From Psychroserpens jangbogonensis (GTDB taxonomy: Bacteria > Bacteroidota > Bacteroidia > Flavobacteriales > Flavobacteriaceae): DNA of 64,000 nucleotides. Shown here one piece after another: positions 1-9,763 of the stretch. Below the pieces are notes generated by a model. That model saw only the letters and a program-made list of their open reading frames with translations. It did no database searches and was not told the origin of the DNA. The stretch lies in assembly GCF_000797465.1 (NCBI RefSeq), contig NZ_JSWG01000004.1, positions 1-64,000 of the forward strand, written 5' to 3'. Positions within the stretch are counted from its first letter, which is position 1. Every line of letters begins with the position of its first letter. Made by a program: the position numbers and the translations under genes.

Positions 1-1
1 A

Positions 2-463
2 ACAACAGATGCCTTTTCAGAATTGCATATTATAGTTGTTACAGTTACAGGACCTGGTGATTATGAGTATCGATTAGATGATGGAGCATGGCAGGATAGT
101 AATACCTTTACAGATGTATCAGCCGGCGAGCATGATATAGATGTACGAGATAAGATAGGCTGTGGATTTGCGAGTGATAAGGTAACTGTAATGGATTACC
201 CGAAGTTTTTCACACCAAATGGAGATAGTTATAATGACACATGGAACATTAAAGGTATTGCGGACCAACCAAGCGCAAAAATTTATATATTTGACAGGTA
301 CGGAAAACTAATAAAACAGATAAGTCCCTCGAGTGAAGGTTGGAATGGTACCTATAATGGAAACCCAATGCCAACGAGTGACTACTGGTTTGTAGTAGAG
401 TACAATGAACCAAATACCGGAGAACGTAAAGAATTTAAAGCCCATTTCACCCTGAAAAGGTAG
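2..463 (+). CDS. C-terminal end of a secreted protein with a T9SS type B sorting domain (5' truncated)
   Basis: The reading frame is open from base 2, so the gene begins before the window and only its last 153 or so codons are visible. The visible part has a short beta-rich stretch and then a gliding-motility-type C-terminal domain, with the hallmark FFTPNGDSYNDTW followed by a segment of the form IYIFDRYGKLI and a late WNGTYNG. In Bacteroidota this domain directs large adhesins and other repeat proteins through the type IX secretion system to the cell surface or outside the cell. The function of the missing N-terminal part cannot be judged. The gene is convergent with the monooxygenase-like gene that follows, with one base between the two stop codons. 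Confidence 0.85.
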   Translation, partial: TTDAFSELHIIVVTVTGPGDYEYRLDDGAWQDSNTFTDVSAGEHDIDVRDKIGCGFASDKVTVMDYPKFFTPNGDSYNDTWNIKGIADQPSAKIYIFDRYGKLIKQISPSSEGWNGTYNGNPMPTSDYWFVVEYNEPNTGERKEFKAHFTLKR

Positions 464-464
464 A

Positions 465-776
465 TTAGTCTCTAAAGAATTCATACTCACGTTCCACTTT
501 ACAAATTCTTACTTTATACCAGTTGTACCAATCTTGTTTGCCTTTTTGTTGTGCGACCAAATGATCAGTGTGTTGTTTCCAATTTTTAATAGCCTCCAAA
601 CTTTCCCAATAACTGACTGTGATTCCAATTGAATCTTTTGCGCTTTCAATGTCTAAAAAGCCATTTTGTGATTTTGCTAAAGTTTCCATTTGATTTGCCA
701 TATCAATATAGCCTTCTGTGTTTTCAGAATGGGTAGACGTAAAAATGACTGCGTAATATGCTGTATCGTTTTTCAT
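465..776 (-). CDS. Antibiotic biosynthesis monooxygenase (ABM) fold protein
   Basis: This 103-residue protein has the layout of the ABM/YgiN superfamily, small ferredoxin-like alpha-beta dimers. It begins with a beta strand YYAVIFTST, has a helix with MANQMETLAKSQNGFL, then the strand ITVSYWESLEAIKNWKQH, which is the family's typical WES...WK segment. Family members include heme-degrading enzymes, quinol monooxygenases and many proteins of unknown substrate; nothing here fixes the reaction. The gene lies three bases downstream of the macroglobulin gene on the same strand and is probably cotranscribed with it. No signal peptide is seen, so it should be cytoplasmic. Confidence 0.8.
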   Translation of the reverse strand: MKNDTAYYAVIFTSTHSENTEGYIDMANQMETLAKSQNGFLDIESAKDSIGITVSYWESLEAIKNWKQHTDHLVAQQKGKQDWYNWYKVRICKVEREYEFFRD

Positions 777-779
777 AAA

Positions 780-3700
780 TTATTTTTCAACTGTAATCCA
801 ACGCCCTTTGGTTCTTACAAAGAAATCATTGTCGTACATAGCTTCTACTTGTGTTCCTGGTAAATAATAACGTCCTAAGTATGCCGCATTCAGCATAACT
901 GTAAAGACTTTAGTGTCATGACTGCTTCCATTTCCTCTTAAATCAAAATAAAAGTTTACACGATCATCTCTAATATCTGTATATCTAGCATTGCTTGTTG
1001 TTGTATCTCCAAAATCAGTAAATCGCGTATTTACAATTTCCCAACCTGATGGAAAAATTTGAGTTAGTGCTATGTCATTTAAACTTCTGTCGTCTTTATT
1101 ACTAACACTAATTCTTGCAATAATATCCTGACCTTGTTGTAGTTTGGATATATCAATACGATTCCCTTTTAAATCTTGATAAATTACAGACACACCTAAA
1201 CCACGTTGTTCAGTTAACTCTTTTCCTAAAGGTAGTTTCCCAGAATTTAAAACTCTAACATAAACCAAATTACTATCACCATTTTCTAAAGTCAATGTAT
1301 TTGAGCCATCAACAATAGTAAGCTCTCGCTGTGCAATAGAACTTTTTGTATCTATAGTTTCAGTTTTACCATTACATGTATACTTGAATTTCATGTTTTT
1401 CCCACCATTTGCTTCTACTAATTTTGCCATAGCTAAAAGACTGTAGGCAGCAGTTTGTGTGCTCATCCAACGGTCACTAGATAAATCTTTAGCAATCTCT
1501 TGTGAAAGTGCTCTTGCTTTTGGATCATTAGTAATTATCATAGTTTCAAGTGCCATAGCTCTATTTCGGTTTACAGAACCATACGTGTAATAATTATTGT
1601 CTATAGGTCGAAAATCAATATTAGCAATTCTTGATAATTGTTCACTTGCTTCTTTTTGTCCAGCTAAAGCGTAAGCAGCGGATAAACGCCATTTGGCTTC
1701 ATTTGAAATCTCCTCAAACTCACGTAGTCTATTCATAGATGCTAAATCTGGACTACCAGCTAATGCCAACGTATATAATCTGTAGGCTTGGGCCAAATCA
1801 GAATTGTATCGTCTGTAACTTGGTCTCCAATCACGAGCGGCTTGCTTTTGATATCTTAACCAGTTACTTTTAAAGGTTAATGGCAATACGAAGCCTTTCT
1901 TTTCAGCCTCAATCATGAAATGTCCAGCATAACTTGATCCCCAATCATTGGCTGTATTTTCTCCAATCCAATAACTCAATCCTCCATTTGGTCTTTGGAA
2001 ATTACCCAAACGCTTAATACCATTTTCGATATTAGATTGAATTTTTTGCTTCTTCTCATACTTTAAATCGAAAATATCGTTCAAGTATAATTGTGGGAAC
2101 ACTCCAGAGGTCGTTTGCTCGACACATCCATGAGGATACCGAATCAAGTACTGTAACCGTTTGGAGAAATCCATAGGAGGTAATGTGGAAAATTCTACGG
2201 TTGCTGAATTTGTTCCAGGCACTCCAAAAGTTGAAAACTCTAAGACTTCAATGGCGTCTGCTTCTAATTCAGCATTTTCGAATTTTGAAGTAATCGGATT
2301 TGGATTTACAACATCTAATTCCACCTTATATGTCGATTTTTCTCCATTTCCCGTTGCAATAACTTCAACAGTATTAATGCCTTTAGCTTTGCTAACATCC
2401 AATTGAAAATACGCCATTTTCTCATCAGGCTTAGAAAATGATAACTGTTGTGAAGAATCACCAACTACTGAAATGCCGTCACTTAATTTCAAGGTCAAGT
2501 TCACACTTTTAACTTTAGATTCCATTGCAAAAACGGTTACAGGAAGTGTTACTTTTTCACCTGGACTCAACTTCCTTGGTAAGGTTGCTAATACCATTAA
2601 TGGCTTTTTAACTTCTACAGATTTGTCCGTGCTACCATAAGCTTCCGTTTCGTTGTTTCCTGCTATTACCATCGTACGAACAGCACCAATATAATTTGGT
2701 AGTTTAATCATATGTGATTTTCGTCCACCAGCTTCCAGTTTAAATGGTCCTAAATAGGTAACTACAGGCTTAAATCGATTTGCTTTTTTGTTTTTACCTT
2801 TTGCAGCACTCCCGTCACCACCAATGGCAAATACCTGATCGATACTTCCTGAATATGCTCCAATAACATCATCAAAAATATCCCAAGTTTTTACACCTAG
2901 AGCTTCGCGAGAATAAAATTCCTGCCATGCGTTTGGTGTTTTAAAACGTGTTAAGTCTAATAAACCTTCTTCAACCATTGCGATTGTATAGGTCATTGAT
3001 TTATTGTTTTTTTCTGTAATGAACACCTCAAATTCTTGCTCTGGTCGTAATACACTAGCCATTCGTAATTCTGGTTCGAGAATGGTTTTAGGGTCTTCAA
3101 CTAAAATAGGAATTACACCATACAATCGAATAGGTAAATCATTACTTGTTATCGAATGAGGTTGCAATAACGAAATATTGAGAAATACATTAGGAGCCAT
3201 TTTAGAAGTAATAGGTATCTCAACAGTGGTCTCACCTTTGGTTGTTTTTACCCATTTATATTCAATAACATCTGAGCCATTTTCAATGCTCACTAATGCT
3301 CTGCCTTCACTACCTGATGGAAATTTTATGGTTGCAGTTTCACCAACATTGTATTTATCCTTATCTGAAGCAAATACTAACATTTTTGCAGCTTCTTTAT
3401 CGTTTCCAGTTGAGAATCCAGACCAGTTTTTATAGAAGTAAGCTGTACGACCTGTAGCATGACCACTCACAGGATCATAAATTCTTATGAGGTAACGACC
3501 TCTGTCGTTTTCAGGAATTTTTATAGTGAACGATGTTTTTCCGTTTTTTCCTGTTGATGCTTTTTGCTCAAGAATAGGTCTGTGATAGCTACTCGACACA
3601 TAATTGGATAAGTTATCGTAAGAAGAATTCCACCACCATCGCCATTCAATTTTATATACTTTTATTTCAAGATTATCACGTTTTATAGGTTCTCCGTTTT

Positions 3701-6368
3701 TATCAACGACAGCCAAGTCAAAAGTTTGATTGGTATCTGTAAAATAAGAACCATAATAGTTTCCTTTAGGCGAATTTAAGCCTACGTAGGATTCATATGG
3801 AGAATATGTTTTGGTAAAAGCATCTAAAGAAAAATCACCTCCATTTTCAAATGCTCTCACTAAAAACTGAGCATTTAACATTCCTGGTGCATTTCTGCCA
3901 ATATCCAGTTTAGTATTGATAATTGCTTTTCCATCTTCATCGAGATTGCCTTCAAACACATTTAGTTCTTCAGAATTGAATTGACGTGTAGGATCTCTAA
4001 AGATGTAACCTTTATAATTTTTAAAACCTGTATATGAAGCGCTAAACTTTGCTTTCACCTCAGTTTTTATGCTTTTAGCTGGAGCTCCATGTAACCATTT
4101 CACGTCCAATGTTCCCTCTAAAGGTTTTGCTCCAGAAAGTACCTCGTCTTCAAAATCAATTTTAATTTTAAGTCTGTTTGGCTTTACGGTTTCTACTTTT
4201 AAAGCCTTGTAAAACTGAGCTCCTCCTACAGATACTTTTGCATTGTAGTTTCCTGTTTTGCCTTCGCTAGCTGTTGGCACAATAAACTTGTAAAAATTAT
4301 TCAGGTTATCTGAAGTGACATTTTTATAGATAAGTTTTCCGTTTGGATCAGTCACTTCTAGTTTTATAGGATGATCTTTAGGAAGTTCATTTGCCTTATC
4401 ATTCAGCATAAAGGTTAAGAATAATGAGTCTCCAGGTCGCCAAACACCACGTTCACCATAAATGTAACCCTTAAGTCCGCGTTGTAATCTGTTTCCAGAG
4501 ACATCAAACTTACTTAAGGATAAAGAATTGCCATCAGTAAGCCTTAGATAACTTGTATTGTTACCTTTTGTAACGATAGCAAAATTCGCATGTTTATTAG
4601 CTTTTATAGTTGCTAAACCTTCACCATTTGTAGATACTGAAGCAATTTCTTGTTGTTGAAAATTGAACAATTTTATAGATGCTCCAGTTTCAGGATTTGT
4701 ATTTAAGATATTAGTCACAGCTAAATAATAAGTATTATCTGCTCCTTGTTTTGCAATCACACCTAGGTTAGATGCTAGTAGATTTTGAGATACGATTTTA
4801 TTTTCATTGTAATAGGCATCGTTACATGGGTTTTCGCGTTGCCTCCAATTATGTGTGTAGTTTCGGTATCTATAAGTGCGATTATCCCAATACTCTTCTT
4901 CTCTTAAATCGTCATCTTCCGTATTGGTATTAGAGTAATCACCTTCGTAATAATAGTCTTCTTCATAATAGTAATCGTCATATTCATCATCTTCACCCGA
5001 ATCACTATTGGGATTGGTTTCGCAATCGAACAATGAGTACTTCCTATTATAGCTGAGTTCTAAACGATAAATGGCTCCTGCATCAGCTTTAAAGAATTTT
5101 GATAAATCAATGCTGTAGGCTTTCCATTTTCCAGAATTTTCTGCGGCAGTTTGTAATTCAATTGTTTGTTTAGCAATGCGTCTACCAACACGTTTTATTT
5201 CATTTTGGTTGTTGCTATTCATTGGGTTATCCTGAAGAAATTGTAAGATGTTATCTTCAAATATTTTAATTACTCGCACATCAACAGCACTCAGATTTAC
5301 GGCTTCAAAATTGAATTTGAGGTCATTTGAATTTGGTAAAATGGTTCCGTTACTAATGAGTCGAACCATAGGTTTTAATTCTTCAAACGAAATGGTTTCT
5401 GAAAAAGGTTTTTTCAATTTATAACCATCTGTATTTTTAATACCTTCAAAAATGTGTACTTGAAGATCACCAACTAATTTTCTTTCAGGATAGATTTTTA
5501 AAACATTTCCATCAACACTAAATTTTGGATCTTTGGTGTTTTCAATTACCACTAAACCTTCAAAATTTTGTTGCTTTTTTAATGGATCCGAAAAGTTCAC
5601 CGAAAGATATTGCTCTGGACTTTTTATAGATTCGACGTTAATTATGGTGAAATTATTAATACCAGGAATGGCTAAGGTGTTTTGACCTTTGTTATCTGCT
5701 TTTATGGGTGTTCCATTCCATTTTACAATGATTTCTGAATCTTCAACCAAACGATTAATACTATCGATTCTAAATTCAAAATATTTTGAATTATCATTTA
5801 ATTCATTGAAATGAATTTTTAAAGGTTTTCCATTTTGTGAGGCTTCAACCAAAGTTTTGGCATTTTCAATCGAAATGATATCAGCCGATTTTATGACGGC
5901 TTCTAAGTATTGCCATTTTTTAGAATAAGATTGCAAATCTTTAGTATTCATACTAAAACTAGGTGTTATAGTTTTAAACCGAAACACATAATCTTCATAG
6001 TCTTTAGGCATGTTCTTGTAAACCTCATCTAACTTTACCAAGACTGAATATTCTGTTGCAGGTTCTAGGTATTCGTCTGGAGTAAATAGCAAAGTATGCT
6101 TATTTAGGGTTTTAAGGGTGCCTTCAACATGAGGAGAAACACTAATTATATCTTCGGTGATTTCCTGTCCCATTTCCCAACCATCAACATCTTTAGCCAA
6201 ATTAATTGTGATAGGTTCTGTTACCGATTGTAACCCTGAAGAGGTATAGCTTATATAATCTCTAAACTTAAATAGGTTATCAGTGTCTTGTGTGATGCTG
6301 TCTTTTTGCTTGCAAGAAAACACAAGGGTCAGACATAATACGAGTATAGAAAGCTGATTTAGTCTCAT
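780..6368 (-). CDS. Alpha-2-macroglobulin family lipoprotein with MG2 domain and CxEQ thioester motif
   Basis: This is a 1862-residue bacterial alpha-2-macroglobulin. The N-terminus is a lipoprotein signal ending in VFSC with Cys19 as the lipid site. An Ig-like N-terminal region is followed by an MG2-type segment with GYIYGERGVWRPGDSL (about residues 640-655), the bait/MG region, and the thioester motif CVEQ at Cys1415-Gln1418, followed by an alpha-helical thioester domain and a C-terminal receptor-like domain. Relatives trap attacking proteases in the periplasm and often work beside a penicillin-binding protein (PbpC), which is not next door here. An unusual acidic, tyrosine-rich insert lies at about residues 445-515. 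The gene is divergent from the ALDH gene and upstream of the ABM gene. Confidence 0.93.
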   Translation of the reverse strand: MRLNQLSILVLCLTLVFSCKQKDSITQDTDNLFKFRDYISYTSSGLQSVTEPITINLAKDVDGWEMGQEITEDIISVSPHVEGTLKTLNKHTLLFTPDEYLEPATEYSVLVKLDEVYKNMPKDYEDYVFRFKTITPSFSMNTKDLQSYSKKWQYLEAVIKSADIISIENAKTLVEASQNGKPLKIHFNELNDNSKYFEFRIDSINRLVEDSEIIVKWNGTPIKADNKGQNTLAIPGINNFTIINVESIKSPEQYLSVNFSDPLKKQQNFEGLVVIENTKDPKFSVDGNVLKIYPERKLVGDLQVHIFEGIKNTDGYKLKKPFSETISFEELKPMVRLISNGTILPNSNDLKFNFEAVNLSAVDVRVIKIFEDNILQFLQDNPMNSNNQNEIKRVGRRIAKQTIELQTAAENSGKWKAYSIDLSKFFKADAGAIYRLELSYNRKYSLFDCETNPNSDSGEDDEYDDYYYEEDYYYEGDYSNTNTEDDDLREEEYWDNRTYRYRNYTHNWRQRENPCNDAYYNENKIVSQNLLASNLGVIAKQGADNTYYLAVTNILNTNPETGASIKLFNFQQQEIASVSTNGEGLATIKANKHANFAIVTKGNNTSYLRLTDGNSLSLSKFDVSGNRLQRGLKGYIYGERGVWRPGDSLFLTFMLNDKANELPKDHPIKLEVTDPNGKLIYKNVTSDNLNNFYKFIVPTASEGKTGNYNAKVSVGGAQFYKALKVETVKPNRLKIKIDFEDEVLSGAKPLEGTLDVKWLHGAPAKSIKTEVKAKFSASYTGFKNYKGYIFRDPTRQFNSEELNVFEGNLDEDGKAIINTKLDIGRNAPGMLNAQFLVRAFENGGDFSLDAFTKTYSPYESYVGLNSPKGNYYGSYFTDTNQTFDLAVVDKNGEPIKRDNLEIKVYKIEWRWWWNSSYDNLSNYVSSSYHRPILEQKASTGKNGKTSFTIKIPENDRGRYLIRIYDPVSGHATGRTAYFYKNWSGFSTGNDKEAAKMLVFASDKDKYNVGETATIKFPSGSEGRALVSIENGSDVIEYKWVKTTKGETTVEIPITSKMAPNVFLNISLLQPHSITSNDLPIRLYGVIPILVEDPKTILEPELRMASVLRPEQEFEVFITEKNNKSMTYTIAMVEEGLLDLTRFKTPNAWQEFYSREALGVKTWDIFDDVIGAYSGSIDQVFAIGGDGSAAKGKNKKANRFKPVVTYLGPFKLEAGGRKSHMIKLPNYIGAVRTMVIAGNNETEAYGSTDKSVEVKKPLMVLATLPRKLSPGEKVTLPVTVFAMESKVKSVNLTLKLSDGISVVGDSSQQLSFSKPDEKMAYFQLDVSKAKGINTVEVIATGNGEKSTYKVELDVVNPNPITSKFENAELEADAIEVLEFSTFGVPGTNSATVEFSTLPPMDFSKRLQYLIRYPHGCVEQTTSGVFPQLYLNDIFDLKYEKKQKIQSNIENGIKRLGNFQRPNGGLSYWIGENTANDWGSSYAGHFMIEAEKKGFVLPLTFKSNWLRYQKQAARDWRPSYRRYNSDLAQAYRLYTLALAGSPDLASMNRLREFEEISNEAKWRLSAAYALAGQKEASEQLSRIANIDFRPIDNNYYTYGSVNRNRAMALETMIITNDPKARALSQEIAKDLSSDRWMSTQTAAYSLLAMAKLVEANGGKNMKFKYTCNGKTETIDTKSSIAQRELTIVDGSNTLTLENGDSNLVYVRVLNSGKLPLGKELTEQRGLGVSVIYQDLKGNRIDISKLQQGQDIIARISVSNKDDRSLNDIALTQIFPSGWEIVNTRFTDFGDTTTSNARYTDIRDDRVNFYFDLRGNGSSHDTKVFTVMLNAAYLGRYYLPGTQVEAMYDNDFFVRTKGRWITVEK

Positions 6369-6702
6369 GATTTAGTAATGTTTTAATGGTTTGTGTTTAA
6401 AATTCAAATCACCATTTTGGTAGCCGAATACTATAAATGTAAAGTATTCAAAGCGCTTAAACATTTAGTTTATGTTATGTGTAATTGATAAAATAGTATT
6501 CGTTGAGAATTAGGTAGTATTCGTTTTTTATTCCTTATTAGGACTGAAAACAGGAAATTTAAAAGGATAGATTTTCTCATAATTAGAAAGTATTTATAAG
6601 TGCTTTAAAGTTACATTATTAAGTAGGCGTGTTCAAAAGAAAACTGACTTTTTATTAGTAACTTCGCGTCAAAATTTAATAATTCATAAAATACAAGCAT
6701 AT
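6369..6702. promoter_or_regulatory. Divergent intergenic region with a cluster of TAGTATTCG motifs
   Basis: These 334 bases separate the divergent macroglobulin and aldehyde dehydrogenase genes and must hold both promoters. The nonamer TAGTATTCG occurs on the plus strand at 6494-6502 and 6515-6523 and on the minus strand at 6433-6425, with a near copy AAGTATTCA at 6442-6450. The two plus-strand copies sit inside an 11-base direct repeat (TAGTATTCGTT) with a period of exactly 21 bases, two helical turns. The copy at 6425 and the near copy form an inverted repeat. A TAACTTCG at about 6658 resembles a degenerate minus-7 box for the ALDH gene. No coding sequence was seen here. Confidence 0.45.
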
Positions 6703-8256
6703 ATGGAAGCAATCGCTACCGATTTCGGAATAAAAGAGGCCTTAAAACAACTAGGTGTTCATGACATTAATGACGGAACGTCTACAGGTTCTGATAATTT
6801 TTCTAATGGAGAAATTATTGAGTCATATTCTCCTGTTGATGGTCAATTAATTGGAAAAGTAAAAACAACGACAAGAGCAGATTACGATAGAGTAATGGAC
6901 GTAGCAACCAAAGCATTTATGTCTTGGAGAGATGTGCCAGCTCCACAACGTGGAGAAATAGTTCGTCTATTTGGAAACAAATTAAGAGATTTAAAAGAAC
7001 CACTTGGTAAGTTAGTGTCTTACGAAATGGGGAAATCTTTACAAGAAGGTTATGGTGAAGTTCAAGAAATGATTGATATCTGTGATTTTGCTGTTGGTTT
7101 ATCAAGACAGCTAAATGGTCAAACAATTCCTTCTGAACGTCCAGGACATGTTATGAGAGAACAATGGCATCCAATTGGTGTTGTTGGTATTATCTCTGCA
7201 TTTAACTTCCCTGTTGCAGTTTGGGCTTGGAATACAGCTTTAGCTTGGATTTGTGGTGATGTATGTGTGTGGAAAGGTTCTGAAAAAGCACCTTTATGCT
7301 CAATTGCTTGTCAAAACATAATTGCAGGCATCTTAAAAGAAAACAATTTACCAGAAGGTATTTCTTGTATTATAAATGGAGATTACAAAGTAGGTGAAAT
7401 GATGACAACAGATTCTAGAATTCCTCTAGTATCTGCAACTGGTTCAACAAGAATGGGACGAATAGTTGGTGCAACTGTTGCTGAACGTTTTGGTAAATCT
7501 TTATTAGAATTAGGTGGTAATAATGCCATTATTATTACACCAACTGCCGATTTAAAAGTAGTTGTTCCTGGTGCTGTATTTGGTGCTGTAGGAACCTGTG
7601 GACAACGTTGTACATCTACAAGACGATTAATTATTCACGAATCTGTTTACGATAAAGTAAGAGATGCTATTGTTGGTGCTTATGGTCAATTAACTATTGG
7701 AAACCCTTTAGACGAAAAGAATCATATTGGACCATTAATTGATCATGACTCTGTAAACACATATTTAGCTGCAATCGAAAAGGCGAAAGCTGAAGGCGGA
7801 AACGTTTTAGTTGATGGTGGAGTTTTAGAAGGTGAAGGTTACGAAAGTGGATGTTACGTAAAACCAGCTATTATTGAAGCTGAAAACCATTATGAAATAG
7901 TACAACACGAAACATTTGCTCCAATTTTATACTTAATGAAATACTCTGGAGAAGTTGAGAATGCTATAGGCAAACAAAACGGTGTTGCACAAGGTTTATC
8001 TTCTGCTATCATGACAAACGATTTAAAAGAAGCAGAAAAATTCTTGTCTTATTCTGGTTCAGATTGTGGAATTGCCAACGTAAACATCGGAACATCTGGT
8101 GCTGAGATTGGTGGTGCTTTTGGTGGTGAAAAAGAAACTGGAGGTGGACGTGAGTCTGGTTCTGATGCATGGAAAGTTTACATGAGAAGACAAACTAATA
8201 CAGTAAACTATTCTGATGAATTGCCTTTAGCTCAAGGAATAAAATTTGATTTATAG
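6703..8256 (+). CDS. Aldehyde dehydrogenase, ALDH7 type (aminoadipate-semialdehyde dehydrogenase-like)
   Basis: The 517-residue protein is a full-length NAD-dependent aldehyde dehydrogenase. The catalytic cysteine is Cys303 in GQRCTSTRR and the general base is Glu269 in LLELGGNNA; the Rossmann segment FNFPVAVWAWN is also present. The YSPVDGQ opening, the GTCGQRCTSTRRL segment and the C-terminal GGAFGGEKETGGGRESGSDAW match the ALDH7 (antiquitin) group, which oxidises alpha-aminoadipate semialdehyde in lysine degradation and some related aldehydes. The substrate assignment rests on family resemblance only. It is a single-gene unit closed by a clear terminator. The start fits the MEAIATDFGIKEALKQLG opening usual for the family. 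Confidence 0.92.
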   Translation: MEAIATDFGIKEALKQLGVHDINDGTSTGSDNFSNGEIIESYSPVDGQLIGKVKTTTRADYDRVMDVATKAFMSWRDVPAPQRGEIVRLFGNKLRDLKEPLGKLVSYEMGKSLQEGYGEVQEMIDICDFAVGLSRQLNGQTIPSERPGHVMREQWHPIGVVGIISAFNFPVAVWAWNTALAWICGDVCVWKGSEKAPLCSIACQNIIAGILKENNLPEGISCIINGDYKVGEMMTTDSRIPLVSATGSTRMGRIVGATVAERFGKSLLELGGNNAIIITPTADLKVVVPGAVFGAVGTCGQRCTSTRRLIIHESVYDKVRDAIVGAYGQLTIGNPLDEKNHIGPLIDHDSVNTYLAAIEKAKAEGGNVLVDGGVLEGEGYESGCYVKPAIIEAENHYEIVQHETFAPILYLMKYSGEVENAIGKQNGVAQGLSSAIMTNDLKEAEKFLSYSGSDCGIANVNIGTSGAEIGGAFGGEKETGGGRESGSDAWKVYMRRQTNTVNYSDELPLAQGIKFDL

Positions 8257-8282
8257 ATTTTAGTTTATAACAATTGACTTAG

Positions 8283-8317
8283 AAAAACCGTTTCAAATAT
8301 TGAGACGGTTTTTTTGT
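8283..8317 (+). terminator. Rho-independent terminator after the ALDH gene
   Basis: AAAAACCGT pairs with ACGGTTTTT around a short loop, with one G-U pair extending the stem, and the right arm runs into seven T residues. It starts about 27 bases after the ALDH stop codon. Confidence 0.85.
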
Positions 8318-8387
8318 GCGTTAATCTTTGGAATCATTTTTGAATGTATATAATTAAACTTAGCATTAGTTATCGAGTCATATACGT

Positions 8388-9761
8388 ATGAAACAACAAG
8401 ATATTCAGCATTTATATTGGAGAGCCGGTTTTGGAGTTACACCAAATCAGCTTAAAACCTTATCTAATATGGATAAGCACCAGGTGGTAAATGAGTTGTT
8501 TCAAAATTCTTCAAGTCCAAGTCGATTAGAAATTGATACTTCAGAGTTAGACCATTTTACTATGAAATCTGTTTTAAAAGATAAAAGTAAACGACGTGAG
8601 TTCATTAATAAAAGCACAGAAAAATTAAAAGTATTCAACACGATTTGGGTTAACAGACTTGTAACTACTGATGAACTTTTAAGAGAAAAAATGACCTTGT
8701 TTTGGGCAAACCATTTTGTGTGTCGAGACAATAATATTTTTCATGTAAAACAATACAATAATATTATAAGAAATAATGCTTTAGGGAATTTTGGAGACTT
8801 TGTAAAAGCCATTTCTAAGGAAGCTGCAATGCTTAAATATTTAAATAATAAGCAAAACCGGAAACAAAAACCAAATGAGAATTTCGCAAGGGAATTAATG
8901 GAGTTGTTTACACTTGGTGAAGGCCATTATTCAGAAGAAGATATTAAAGAAAGTGCTAGAGCGTTTACTGGTTATAGTCATAATTATGAAGGAGAATTTG
9001 CATTTCGAAAACTTCAGCATGACTATGATTTTAAAACGTTTTTTGGTCATACAGGACGATATGATGGTGATGATATTATTGATATGATATTAGACCAAAA
9101 ACAATGCGCTCGTTTTGTCTGTCGAAAAATCTACAATTACTTTGTTAATGATACCATTAATGAAGAGAGAGTTGAAGAATTAGCAAACGTTTTTTATAAA
9201 GATTACGATATTGAAAATCTAATGAGACATGTGTTTATGTCTGATTGGTTTTATGAAGAAAAAAATAAAGGCACAAAAATTAAATCACCTATTGAGTTTT
9301 TGGTTGGAATGACTAGAACGGTTCCTGTAGAGTTTAAAAAAACTAAAGATGTACTTAAAATTCAGAAACTATTAGGACAGATATTATTAAATCCGCCAAA
9401 TGTTGCAGGATGGAAAGGTGGAAAAAGTTGGATTGATAGTAATACGATTATGCTGCGGTTAAAGTTGCCTTCAATCATATTATCAAATGCTAAAATATCG
9501 ATTAAAGAAAAGGGTGACTTTGAAGATAATTTTGAGAAATACTACTCAAAAAAGAAGATAAACAAGTTTGTTTCAGCAAAGATAGATTGGGAGACTTTTG
9601 ATAAGGAATTCAGTAATTCTTCTTTTGAAGATTTAAATCATCAACTTATTATCCCAGAATTAAGCGACGGAACAGAAACCTATTTAAAGACATTAAGTCA
9701 AAACTCAAAACGAAATTTTTGTGTGCAACTCATGTCATTACCAGAATATCAAATGTGTTAA
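8388..9761 (+). CDS. DUF1800 domain protein
   Basis: This 457-residue protein matches the DUF1800 family: it opens with QHLYWRAGFGVTPNQLKTL, has EKMTLFWANHFV (about residues 100-112), the strongly conserved NENFARELMELFTLGEG (about 163-180), and the late NPPNVAGWKGGKSWID (about 335-350). The biochemical role is unknown. DUF1800 genes are nearly always followed by DUF1501 genes, as here, and the pair is thought to act on or at the cell envelope. No classical signal peptide is visible at the N-terminus. The stop codon is two bases before the DUF1501 start, so the two are almost certainly translated from one mRNA. Confidence 0.9.
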   Translation: MKQQDIQHLYWRAGFGVTPNQLKTLSNMDKHQVVNELFQNSSSPSRLEIDTSELDHFTMKSVLKDKSKRREFINKSTEKLKVFNTIWVNRLVTTDELLREKMTLFWANHFVCRDNNIFHVKQYNNIIRNNALGNFGDFVKAISKEAAMLKYLNNKQNRKQKPNENFARELMELFTLGEGHYSEEDIKESARAFTGYSHNYEGEFAFRKLQHDYDFKTFFGHTGRYDGDDIIDMILDQKQCARFVCRKIYNYFVNDTINEERVEELANVFYKDYDIENLMRHVFMSDWFYEEKNKGTKIKSPIEFLVGMTRTVPVEFKKTKDVLKIQKLLGQILLNPPNVAGWKGGKSWIDSNTIMLRLKLPSIILSNAKISIKEKGDFEDNFEKYYSKKKINKFVSAKIDWETFDKEFSNSSFEDLNHQLIIPELSDGTETYLKTLSQNSKRNFCVQLMSLPEYQMC

Positions 9762-9763
9762 TT

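Noticed and set aside
6472-6487. Sixteen-base exact match (gttatgtgtaattgat) between the ALDH upstream region and the core of structured unit B at about 11,222
   Set aside because: In AT-rich DNA of this length a few chance 16-base matches are expected, and neither the hairpin nor the rest of the 31-base core is present at 6472.
8501-8731. Minus-strand frame inside the DUF1800 gene
   Set aside because: It is a shadow of a well-supported DUF1800 coding region and has no independent signals.
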